Source of the DNA: Bacteroidales bacterium
GTDB taxonomy: Bacteria > Bacteroidota > Bacteroidia > Bacteroidales > Muribaculaceae
DNA: 64,000 nt
Direction of reading: 5' to 3'
Assembly: GCA_015061055.1 (NCBI GenBank)
Contig: SUXH01000009.1
Span: 27,614 to 91,613, forward strand
Under the pieces are notes generated by a model. The model saw only the letters and a program-made list of their open reading frames with translations, had not been told where the DNA came from and ran no database searches. Below are positions 18,962 through 26,813 of this stretch, one piece after another. The position numbers and the translations under genes are program-made. How positions within the stretch are numbered: position 1 is the first letter of the stretch; each line of letters begins with the position of its first letter.

Positions 18962-19690
18962 CTATTTCACTTTTTTTATTGCTAAATAGTGTTTGCGTTC
19001 TTGGTCGGGGAGTTTCTCAATGGCATATCGAAGTGCGGTACGTGGCATAAATTGTGCATAAGTGTCGAGAAACTTGTGTAAAATAGAAACATCGCGTTTT
19101 CCTACTTCACGCAACATCCATCCGGTAGCTTTGTGTATGAGGTCGTGAGGGTGAGTGAGCAACATCTTGGATAGTGCAAGCGTGGTGTCGAACCGGTGGT
19201 TGCGAATGAGCGTGAGTGTGCTAACGATTGCAATACGCTGTTCCCACATATTTGTACTCTTTACAAGCGTGAATAGTATGTCGTGGCTATGTGTGAGAAG
19301 CCATTCACCGAGAATGTAAGGACAACTGAGGTCGACAAGATCCCAATTGTTGATAAATCGAGAATGTGAAAGATAGAAATTGATTATTTCGAGGCGCGAC
19401 ACATCATCTTTGTTTTTCTTGAATCGTAGAACAAGAGCAATAAGTGCCGATAGTCGAAACTCGTGTATCTGTGATGAGAGCATAGTGGATATGTCGGCAA
19501 AAGAGGCGTTGATATATTTTTTTGCCACATTCCGATTTTGAGGTACTGTAAGCCCAATGAAAATATCTCCTTCACCATATTGGTTTTTTCCTGTTTTGAA
19601 AAAACTTGATAGTATTTTTACTTTATTAGGGTTGGCTATTGCGTAAAGTTCGTTTTGCCACGTTTCAACTTGTTCCATCTTATGCACCAT
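18962..19690 (-). CDS. DNA alkylation repair protein (AlkD-like HEAT-repeat glycosylase)
   Basis: 242 residues, almost all helical. Motifs of the family include KYINASFADISTMLSSQIHEFRLSALIALVLRF, NNWDLVDLSCPYILGEWLL, MWEQRIAIVSTLTLIR, and HKATGWMLREVGKRD near the end. AlkD excises bulky or positively charged alkylated bases. A -7 element (TAATTTTG, minus 19709-19702) lies so close to the ATG at 19690 that the next ATG at 19678 may be the true start. Confidence 0.9.
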   Translation of the reverse strand: MVHKMEQVETWQNELYAIANPNKVKILSSFFKTGKNQYGEGDIFIGLTVPQNRNVAKKYINASFADISTMLSSQIHEFRLSALIALVLRFKKNKDDVSRLEIINFYLSHSRFINNWDLVDLSCPYILGEWLLTHSHDILFTLVKSTNMWEQRIAIVSTLTLIRNHRFDTTLALSKMLLTHPHDLIHKATGWMLREVGKRDVSILHKFLDTYAQFMPRTALRYAIEKLPDQERKHYLAIKKVK

Positions 19691-19921
19691 TTAGTTGATG
19701 TCAAAATTACTAAAATAGATTGAAAACTTCGACCAAATTCCCGAAAAGAAAAATTTTATTGAAATCTCAGCGACTTATAAATGTGGTAATATGCTGTGGT
19801 ACAGGTGGGTAGGTTTGTGTTTCTCTTGCGCAAGAATGTGTCTGAAAATTCGAAAATAGTATATAAAATGGCCTTAGTGTGAATTTTTGTTAATAAAATA
19901 TGTTCATAGTCAATTCTATGT

Positions 19922-19929
19922 TATCTTTG
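19922..19929 (+). promoter_or_regulatory. -7 promoter element for ybeY-mnmG
   Basis: TATCTTTG is an exact TAnnTTTG match, 20 bp before the ybeY ATG. A purine-rich AGGAGAA lies at 19940-19946, an unusually good Shine-Dalgarno-like site for this genome. The rest of the 258-bp gap (19691-19948) shows only the divergent alkD-like promoter. Confidence 0.7.
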
Positions 19930-19948
19930 TGTGTAATTTAGGAGAATT

Positions 19949-20386
19949 ATGTCGACAATAAATTTTTTATCGAAAAAAATTGAAATGCCCAAGTTCGATG
20001 AAGAGAAAGTGAGAACTTGGATAGAGGAAGTGGCTCGACGACACGATCGTCGTGTGGGCGACTTAAATTATATATTTTGTAACGATGAGAAGATTCTCGA
20101 AGTGAATATTGAGTTTCTTCAACACGACTACTACACCGACATAATAACTTTTGATTATTCTACCAAGCGCAAAATAAGTGGTGACATATTTATTTCACTC
20201 GATACTGTGGCAAGCAATGCAGGGTTGTTTGCAAAGGATTACGACGAAGAATTTATGCGTGTGGTGATACATGGTGTGCTACATCTTTGTGGTATAAATG
20301 ACAAGGGTGAAGGAGAACGCGAAATAATGGAACAACATGAAAATGATGCACTTGCATTGTGGACAAATGATATTTCAAAAATATGA
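19949..20386 (+). CDS. ybeY: rRNA maturation endoribonuclease YbeY
   Basis: 145 residues. It has NYIFCNDEKILEVN, DYYTDIITFDY, SGDIFISLDTV, and the metal motif HGVLHLCGINDKGEGE near residues 110-127. The canonical third histidine of the HGxLHLxGxDH motif is missing; a histidine lies later in IMEQHE. As recalled, Bacteroides homologues share the IND variant. YbeY acts in 16S rRNA 3'-end processing and ribosome quality control. Its last 4 bp overlap mnmG. Confidence 0.93.
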   Translation: MSTINFLSKKIEMPKFDEEKVRTWIEEVARRHDRRVGDLNYIFCNDEKILEVNIEFLQHDYYTDIITFDYSTKRKISGDIFISLDTVASNAGLFAKDYDEEFMRVVIHGVLHLCGINDKGEGEREIMEQHENDALALWTNDISKI

Positions 20387-22260
20387 GATTTGAATATGAT
20401 GTTATAGTGATAGGTGGAGGACATGCAGGTTGTGAAGCAGCTTGCGCAGCCGCTAATTTAGGCTCAAGTACTCTGCTTATTACTTTGGATATGAACAAAA
20501 TAGCCCAAATGAGTTGTAATCCTGCCGTAGGAGGTATAGCTAAAGGTCAGATTGTGAGGGAGATAGATGCTCTTGGGGGCTTTATGGGTATTGTTACCGA
20601 CCGCTCGGCAATCCAATTCCGTATGCTAAATCGTTCAAAAGGTCCGGCGATGTGGAGTCCAAGGGCACAGAGCGACAGAATGCGTTTTATGGCAGAATGG
20701 CGTAATGTTATTGAGAATACACCCAATCTGTATATATGGCAGGATGATGCTATCGGTTTTGTGATTGAAAATGATATAGTAATGGGCGTGAAAACGGCAT
20801 TTGGGGTGGAATTTAAAGCAAAAGCTGTAGTGCTCACAGCGGGGACATTCCTTAACGGACTTATGCACGTGGGGCGCGTACAGATAAAAGGCGGTCGCGT
20901 GTCGGAACCGGCATCACATGGTATTACCGAGCAGTTGAGAGATCTTGGATTTGTAACCGAGCGAATGAAAACCGGTACGCCTGTGCGAATTGATGCGCGT
21001 TCAATAAATTTTGATCTTGCCGAAATGCAAGAAGGAGATAATGATTATCACAAATTCTCATATATGCCCGATGTGAAACGAGAGTTGAAGCAACGTCCTT
21101 GTTGGATTGTGAACACTAACTCTGAAGTTCACGAGATATTGCGAGAAGGATTGCCTGAATCACCTCTTTACAATGGGCAGATTCAGAGTATAGGACCTCG
21201 TTATTGCCCGAGTATAGAAACGAAGATTGTGACATTTGCCGATAAGGATTCACATCAGCTATTCCTTGAACCCGAAGGCGAAACCACCAACGAGTATTAT
21301 GTTAACGGATTTTCATCGTCATTGCCTCTTGAAGTGCAATTTAATGCGCTCAAGAAAGTGCCTGCGCTTGAAAATGTACAAATTTATCGTCCCGGATATG
21401 CTATTGAATACGACTTTTTCGATCCTACTCAATTAAAGCATACACTTGAAACCAAAAAGGTGCAAAACTTATTCTTTGCAGGTCAGGTAAATGGCACTAC
21501 GGGGTATGAAGAAGCTGCCGGACAAGGGTTGATAGCTGGTATTAATGCTCACCAAAATGTGGTGGGAGGCGAGCCTTTTGTGCTTGGTAGAGATGAGGCA
21601 TATATCGGTGTGCTTATTGATGATTTGGTCACTAAGGGAGTAGATGAGCCTTATCGTATGTTTACTTCGCGAGCTGAATATCGTATATTGTTACGCCAAG
21701 ATGATGCCGATATGCGTCTGACCGAGAAGTCGTACAAATTAGGTCTTGCAAGCAATCAACGATATGAATTAATGGTATCGAAGCGTGAACAGCGTGACGC
21801 ATTGGTTGATTTCTGTAAGGAATTTTCTATTAAGCCGGCATTGATTAATGCCGATTTGGAACGTATGGGAACATCTCCATTGAAGGAGGGGTGTAAGCTT
21901 TACTCATTGGTACTTCGCCCACAACTCGATATCAATAAGCTTGCAGAAGTGATACAGCCATTAAAAAACTTTATCGACAAATTGGAAGAGGCACGTAGAG
22001 AGGAAATAATCGAAGCGGCAGAAATTCTAATAAAATATCAAGGGTATATTGACCGAGAAAAAATGATAGCTGAAAAAGTGATGCGTCTTGAGCATATAAA
22101 ATTGCGAGGCAAATTAAAATATAGCGATATACAAGCTATTTCAACCGAAGCCCGCCAAAAACTCGAAAAAATAGACCCTGAAACGGTGGCGCAAGCGGCA
22201 CGAATACCTGGTATTTCGCCAAGCGACATAAATATATTGCTCTTATTATTAGGGCGATAA
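20383..22260 (+). CDS. mnmG: tRNA uridine-5-carboxymethylaminomethyl modification enzyme MnmG
   Basis: 625 residues, the usual length. The N-terminal FAD-binding motif is DVIVIGGGHAGCEAA, followed by MSCNPAVGGIAKGQIVREIDALGG, and later GQVNGTTGYEEAAGQGLIAGINA. The C-terminal helical domain ends with ARIPGISPSDINILLLLLGR. With MnmE it makes the cmnm5U34 modification. It overlaps ybeY, implying coupled translation. It is followed by a parS-like site. In many bacteria mnmG (gidA) lies near the replication origin. Confidence 0.97.
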   Translation: MRFEYDVIVIGGGHAGCEAACAAANLGSSTLLITLDMNKIAQMSCNPAVGGIAKGQIVREIDALGGFMGIVTDRSAIQFRMLNRSKGPAMWSPRAQSDRMRFMAEWRNVIENTPNLYIWQDDAIGFVIENDIVMGVKTAFGVEFKAKAVVLTAGTFLNGLMHVGRVQIKGGRVSEPASHGITEQLRDLGFVTERMKTGTPVRIDARSINFDLAEMQEGDNDYHKFSYMPDVKRELKQRPCWIVNTNSEVHEILREGLPESPLYNGQIQSIGPRYCPSIETKIVTFADKDSHQLFLEPEGETTNEYYVNGFSSSLPLEVQFNALKKVPALENVQIYRPGYAIEYDFFDPTQLKHTLETKKVQNLFFAGQVNGTTGYEEAAGQGLIAGINAHQNVVGGEPFVLGRDEAYIGVLIDDLVTKGVDEPYRMFTSRAEYRILLRQDDADMRLTEKSYKLGLASNQRYELMVSKREQRDALVDFCKEFSIKPALINADLERMGTSPLKEGCKLYSLVLRPQLDINKLAEVIQPLKNFIDKLEEARREEIIEAAEILIKYQGYIDREKMIAEKVMRLEHIKLRGKLKYSDIQAISTEARQKLEKIDPETVAQAARIPGISPSDINILLLLLGR

Positions 22261-22268
22261 ATGTAAAT

Positions 22269-22284
22269 TGTTTCACGTGGAACA
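22269..22284. other. parS: parS-type centromere site (ParB binding)
   Basis: The plus strand reads TGTTTCACGTGGAACA. Its reverse complement, TGTTCCACGTGAAACA, is a full 16/16 match to the chromosomal parS consensus TGTTNCACGTGAAACA. It lies in the 48-bp gap between mnmG and apt. ParB bound here would organise the origin region for segregation. No parA/parB genes are in the window. Confidence 0.82.
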
Positions 22285-22308
22285 TTAATTTAAATAAATA
22301 TATTTATT

Positions 22309-22842
22309 ATGGAAGAAAACAAAATGGAAAGAGTGAAAAGTCTTATTCGTGATATACCTGATTTTCCTCAAAAAGGTATTTTATTCCGCGATTTGACAAC
22401 TGCGCTTAAAGATGGTCAAGCATTACACGAAATAGGTGAAACATTGCGTGATATGTATAAAGATCTGGGTGTTACAAAGGTTGTGGGTATCGAAGCTCGT
22501 GGCTTTATCGGGGCATCGATTCTTGCGTATGAATTGAATGCCGGATTTGTTCCTTTGCGTAAGCCTGGAAAACTTCCAGCTATCACGATCAACAAGACAT
22601 ATGCTAAGGAATATGGCACCGACACAATCGAAATACATCGTGATGCAATCGATGAAAATGATATTGTGGTGATTCATGATGACCTTCTTGCTACAGGAGG
22701 AACGATGGCTGCTGCCTACGAACTTGTAAAAAGTCTTAATCCTAAGAAAGTATATATCAATTTTGTGGTGGAATTATCGGTGCTTAATGGCCGTGCCGCA
22801 TTCCCTGCCGATGCTGAAATTACTTCGTTGATAACTTATTAA
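22309..22842 (+). CDS. apt: adenine phosphoribosyltransferase
   Basis: 177 residues, the usual size. It has IPDFPQKGILFRDLTTAL, VVGIEARGFIGASILAYEL, FVPLRKPGKLPA, and the PRPP-binding motif VVIHDDLLATGGTM. It salvages adenine to AMP. Two in-frame ATGs (22309 and 22324) are possible. No promoter element was found in the short gap holding parS, so it may be read through from mnmG. Confidence 0.96.
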   Translation: MEENKMERVKSLIRDIPDFPQKGILFRDLTTALKDGQALHEIGETLRDMYKDLGVTKVVGIEARGFIGASILAYELNAGFVPLRKPGKLPAITINKTYAKEYGTDTIEIHRDAIDENDIVVIHDDLLATGGTMAAAYELVKSLNPKKVYINFVVELSVLNGRAAFPADAEITSLITY

Positions 22843-22855
22843 TATATTATTTGGG

Positions 22856-24658
22856 GTGGGCTATCGTGAGGACTTGATGTTGAAAGTGGGATTGTTGCCT
22901 GATTCTCCAGGCGTATATATCTATCTCGATGGTGATGGGGAAATAATCTATGTAGGCAAAGCGAAACGCTTAAAACGACGTGTAAGTTCCTATTTCAATC
23001 GTGTGCATAGTGTGGCACGCACGAATATTCTTGTGAAAAACATTCGTGATTTGAAATATATTGTAGTAGATAGCGAAGAAGATGCCTTGCATCTTGAAAA
23101 CAGTCTTATAAAAGAGCATAAACCCCGTTATAATGTATTATTGAAAGATGATAAGTCATACCCGTGGATATGTGTAACCAATGAACTATATCCACAGGTA
23201 TTTCTTATTAGAGAGACTCCAAAAAAAGGCGGTAAATACTATGGCCCATATTCAAATGTGAATGTGGCGCGTACGGTGATTTCTCTTATCAGAGAATTGT
23301 ATCCTATTCGCACTTGTCGACACGTATTTACTAAGGAGATGGTGGAACGTAAAAAGATAGGATTGTGCTTGCAGTATCATATAAAGAATTGTTTGGGGTG
23401 TTGTATTGGAGAAATATCACCCGAAGAATACCGAAAATTCATCGATGAAATCAAACAAATTCTAAATGGTAATACTCAACAGCTGTGTGATTATCTTATG
23501 GCTGAGATGCAGAGTTTGGCAAGTGAATTAAAGTTTGAAGAGGCTCAATTGGTAAAATTGAAATATGACTTGGTGGAGAAATATCGTGCGAAATCGGTAA
23601 TTGTGAGTTCACACATCTCCGATGTTGATGTGTATGCTATCGTACGCGATGAGTCGTGTGCTTATATTAACTATTTACACTTGCGTAATGGCTCAATAGT
23701 GCAGTGCTTGACGCTTGAATATACTGTGAAAATGCAGGAAGCGGATGAGGAATTGTTGTCGATGGCTATTGCTGAGATTATTGCAAAGTTTGGCCGAAAA
23801 TCTCGTGAAATCATTGTTCCTGTTATACCGGAAACCGAAATGGACGGAGTTCAGTTTGTTGTTCCTAAAATAGGAGACAAGAAAAAACTACTTGATATAG
23901 CTTTAAAAAACGCACAACAATATAGACTTGATAAATTAGCACATTCCGAAAAGCTCAATCCTCAGCAGCGCACAATGCGCGTTTTAAAGACGATGCAGCG
24001 TGATTTTCGCCTTGAAGTATTGCCACGACATATAGAGTGTTTCGATAATTCCAACACACAAGGAACTAATCCTGTGGCTTCGTGTGTGGTGTTTAAAGAT
24101 GCAGTGCCTTCCAAGCGAGATTATCGACATTTTAATATCAAAACGGTTGAAGGACCCGATGATTTTGCTTCGATGAAAGAAGTGCTTACTCGTCGTTATA
24201 CCCGACTTATTCAAGAGGGAGGAGACTTGCCTCAATTGGTGATTGTAGATGGAGGGAAAGGACAGTTGAGCGCAGCAGTAGAGGTGTTTGATGCTATAGG
24301 ATTAAGAGGGCAGATCGCACTTGTGGGAATAGCTAAACGACTTGAGGAAATCTATTTTCCTGGCGACAGTGTGCCACTTTATATTGATAAGAACAGTGAA
24401 TCGTTGCGAGTGGTACAGCGATTGCGCGATGAGGCTCACCGATTTGGTATAACGCATCATCGTAATCGTCGCAGTAAAGGGCAGATTGTGTCGGTTCTCG
24501 ATGGTATAAAAGGTGTGGGAACAGTAACACGTGAAACTCTATTAAAACATTTTAAAAGTGTTAAGAGACTTCGTGAAGCAACTGAAGAAGATATTGCCGC
24601 AGTGGTGGGAGTTGCAAAAGCAAGAATTGTTGTTGAAGGATTAAAAAAAGAAGAATAG
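22856..24658 (+). CDS. uvrC: excinuclease ABC subunit C
   Basis: 600 residues. The N-terminal GIY-YIG nuclease domain reads LPDSPGVYIYLDGDGEIIYVGKAKRLKRRVSSYFN; a UVR motif follows near 205-240. The RNase H-like second nuclease domain has IECFDNSNTQGTNPVASCVVF and LVIVDGGKGQLSAA, and the C-terminus carries helix-hairpin-helix motifs (IKGVGTVTRETLLKHF). A GTG start is used, 13 bp after apt. It makes the dual incisions in nucleotide excision repair. Confidence 0.96.
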   Translation: MGYREDLMLKVGLLPDSPGVYIYLDGDGEIIYVGKAKRLKRRVSSYFNRVHSVARTNILVKNIRDLKYIVVDSEEDALHLENSLIKEHKPRYNVLLKDDKSYPWICVTNELYPQVFLIRETPKKGGKYYGPYSNVNVARTVISLIRELYPIRTCRHVFTKEMVERKKIGLCLQYHIKNCLGCCIGEISPEEYRKFIDEIKQILNGNTQQLCDYLMAEMQSLASELKFEEAQLVKLKYDLVEKYRAKSVIVSSHISDVDVYAIVRDESCAYINYLHLRNGSIVQCLTLEYTVKMQEADEELLSMAIAEIIAKFGRKSREIIVPVIPETEMDGVQFVVPKIGDKKKLLDIALKNAQQYRLDKLAHSEKLNPQQRTMRVLKTMQRDFRLEVLPRHIECFDNSNTQGTNPVASCVVFKDAVPSKRDYRHFNIKTVEGPDDFASMKEVLTRRYTRLIQEGGDLPQLVIVDGGKGQLSAAVEVFDAIGLRGQIALVGIAKRLEEIYFPGDSVPLYIDKNSESLRVVQRLRDEAHRFGITHHRNRRSKGQIVSVLDGIKGVGTVTRETLLKHFKSVKRLREATEEDIAAVVGVAKARIVVEGLKKEE

Positions 24659-24660
24659 AT

Positions 24661-25113
24661 ATGAGAATTGTAATCCAAAGAGTGCTAAACGCTTCAGTAT
24701 CAATAGGCGGTAAATTGTATAGCTCTGTAAATCAAGGGCTTATGATACTTGTTGGTGTAGTAGAGGGTGATACAGAGCAAGATGTGGAATGGTTGGCAGC
24801 AAAAGCCGCAAATATGCGTATTTTCGATGACGAAAATGGTGTGATGAATCGTAGTGTAATAGATGTGAATGGTGAGGTACTTGCTGTGAGTCAGTTTACT
24901 TTAAATGCGTCGACAAAGAAAGGTAATCGTCCTTCTTATATTCATGCAGCCGGGCATGAAACCGCTATCCCCCTTTATGAGAAATTTTGTGAACGGGTGC
25001 AAGAGTTTGTTGGTCGTGAAGTGAAACGCGGAGTGTTTGGAGCCGATATGCAAGTATCGCTTATCAATGATGGTCCAGTTACAATTATTGTAGATTCAAA
25101 ATTAAAAGAGTAA
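24661..25113 (+). CDS. dtd: D-aminoacyl-tRNA deacylase
   Basis: 150 residues. It begins MRIVIQRVLNASVSI and contains SQFTLNASTKKGNRPSY and the catalytic Gly-cisPro loop NDGPVTIIVDS near the end. It removes D-amino acids from mischarged tRNAs. It starts 2 bp after the uvrC stop, so the two are translated from one message. Confidence 0.95.
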   Translation: MRIVIQRVLNASVSIGGKLYSSVNQGLMILVGVVEGDTEQDVEWLAAKAANMRIFDDENGVMNRSVIDVNGEVLAVSQFTLNASTKKGNRPSYIHAAGHETAIPLYEKFCERVQEFVGREVKRGVFGADMQVSLINDGPVTIIVDSKLKE

Positions 25114-25186
25114 CTTTGAAGATTGATTGTTGAGAATTGAATATATCGACCCGATGGTCGGTGTTTTAAGAAATTTTGAAAGGAAA

Positions 25187-25525
25187 ATGACTTTAAAAGA
25201 GGCTCAAAAGTGTGTTGATGATTGGATTTGTACTTATGGAGTGCAGTATTTCAGTGAGTTAACTAATATGGCTATCCTCACAGAGGAAGTTGGAGAAGTG
25301 GCACGAATTATCTCCAGAAAATATGGAGATCAGTCTTTTAAGGATTCTGATGAGGGAAAAGACCTTGCCGATGAGCTCGCCGATGTGATGTGGGTGGTGA
25401 TGTGCCTTGCCAATCAAACCGGCATCGATCTCACTGAAGCACTCGAACGCAATTTTCAAAAAAAGACCGTTCGTGATGCTGAGCGTCATAAAAACAATGA
25501 GAAATTAATTAATAATAAAAAATAA
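25187..25525 (+). CDS. MazG-like nucleotide pyrophosphohydrolase
   Basis: 112 residues from MTLKEAQKCVDDW. The metal-binding helices are typical: EEVGEVAR (ExxE) and DLADELADVMWVVMCLANQTG (ExxD). It probably hydrolyses non-canonical or excess NTPs to NMP and pyrophosphate. A longer frame with a TTG start at 25127 exists, but the ATG at 25187 is where related proteins are recalled to begin. It sits between dtd and deoC in a plus-strand run. Confidence 0.85.
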   Translation: MTLKEAQKCVDDWICTYGVQYFSELTNMAILTEEVGEVARIISRKYGDQSFKDSDEGKDLADELADVMWVVMCLANQTGIDLTEALERNFQKKTVRDAERHKNNEKLINNKK

Positions 25526-25531
25526 ACGATT

Positions 25532-26443
25532 ATGGGAGAATGTAATTGTAATCACGAACACCACAATAAATATGAAGAAGCTATTTGCCATAGCCAGGTG
25601 TGTGTTGATGACGAAAAGGTAAAAGCTGCTGTTGCTGAAATTATAGCAAAGCATACCGAAGAGAATATGAATGTTGATGTGTATAAATTTTTGCTCAATA
25701 CAATAGACCTTACAACATTGAGTTCGGAAGATTCGGAAAGCTCGGTAGCAGCATTTGTGCAAAAGGTGAACGACTTTGAGTCTAACTATCCTATGTATAA
25801 GAATGTGGCTGCTATCTGCGTTTATTCTCGTTTCGCCGAAGTGGTTCGTTCGGTACTTGAAGTGTCGGAAGTGAATGTGACAGTATGTTCGGCTAATTTC
25901 CCTTCTTCACAATCTCGTCTTGAAGTAAAGACTACCGAAACAGCTCTTGCTGTGCTTGATGGAGCAAATGAAGTAGATATTGTGTTCAATCTTGGTTTAT
26001 ATCGTGATGAAGCATACGAAGATCTGTGTGACGAAATATCAGAAATCAAAACATCTTGCAAAGACGCACATCTTAAGGTTATACTTGAAACAGGTGCATT
26101 GAAGACTGCCAAACACATTCGAAATGCTTCAATCTTATCGATGTATTCGGGTGCTGATTTCATCAAGACATCAACAGGAAAGATGTATCCGGGCGCATCG
26201 CTTGAGGCTGCATACGTGATGTGTAAGTGTATCAAGGAATACTACGACAAGCATGGTGTTATGAAAGGCTTTAAAGCATCGGGAGGAATACGTACCACCG
26301 AAGATGCAGTGAAGTATTACACTATCGTAAAAGAAGTTCTTGGTGAAAAGTGGTTGACCAACGAGTACTTCCGTATAGGAGCGTCTAGTCTCGCTAATAG
26401 TTTGTTTGCCGATATCTCCGGTACCGATGTAGCTCCATTCTAA
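25532..26443 (+). CDS. deoC: deoxyribose-phosphate aldolase
   Basis: 303 residues. The core reads FLLNTIDLTTL, AAICVYSRFA, VTVCSANFPSSQS, EVDIVFNLG, LKVILETGAL, then GADFIKTSTGK with the Schiff-base lysine, and GFKASGGIRTTEDA. It has about 50 extra N-terminal residues rich in His, Asn and Glu compared with the short bacterial form. It splits 2-deoxyribose 5-phosphate into glyceraldehyde 3-phosphate and acetaldehyde. A strong terminator ends this run. Confidence 0.94.
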   Translation: MGECNCNHEHHNKYEEAICHSQVCVDDEKVKAAVAEIIAKHTEENMNVDVYKFLLNTIDLTTLSSEDSESSVAAFVQKVNDFESNYPMYKNVAAICVYSRFAEVVRSVLEVSEVNVTVCSANFPSSQSRLEVKTTETALAVLDGANEVDIVFNLGLYRDEAYEDLCDEISEIKTSCKDAHLKVILETGALKTAKHIRNASILSMYSGADFIKTSTGKMYPGASLEAAYVMCKCIKEYYDKHGVMKGFKASGGIRTTEDAVKYYTIVKEVLGEKWLTNEYFRIGASSLANSLFADISGTDVAPF

Positions 26444-26499
26444 AAAGGATGTGTATATATTAATTATCACATAGATAGAATGTAACTCACATTCTTAAA

Positions 26500-26536
26500 G
26501 AAAATAAAAAAACGCCATTGGCGTTTTTTTATTTTC
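26500..26536. terminator. bidirectional intrinsic terminator between deoC and the zinc-ribbon gene
   Basis: A perfect 17-bp inverted repeat (26500-26516 with 26520-26536, loop ATT) has the core AACGCC/GGCGTT. It is flanked by A and T runs, so it works in both directions between the convergent genes. Confidence 0.93.
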
Positions 26537-26791
26537 TTAATCATCATCCCATATATATCCACATTTAGGACATTTTGGTAGCCATACGTTATATTCATTT
26601 TGTCCGTAACTTGTTTGTGGGGTTCCGCATCTATAACAACGAGGAATTTCGCCATATATGCCTAATCGTTTACATGAATTACAATATCTCATTTGGAATG
26701 AGAATGTTTTGTGATGCAAATCATCGTTCAAGGAGCGATTACCGCAAAATTTACATTTATCTCCTAAAAAAAGGTCAGAAAAGAATCCCAT
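26537..26791 (-). CDS. small four-knuckle zinc-ribbon protein
   Basis: 84 residues. Four CxxC knuckles (CKFC, CNSC, CYRC, CPKC) suggest two zinc ribbons; the C-terminus is acidic (WDDD). No membrane segment or signal peptide is visible. The family is not recognised, and a role in nucleic-acid or protein binding is only inferred. It is downstream of the start of the endonuclease I gene region but separated from it, and it is closed by a strong terminator. Confidence 0.65.
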   Translation of the reverse strand: MGFFSDLFLGDKCKFCGNRSLNDDLHHKTFSFQMRYCNSCKRLGIYGEIPRCYRCGTPQTSYGQNEYNVWLPKCPKCGYIWDDD

Positions 26792-26813
26792 ATTAGTGTA
26801 TTGATATTAAAAG

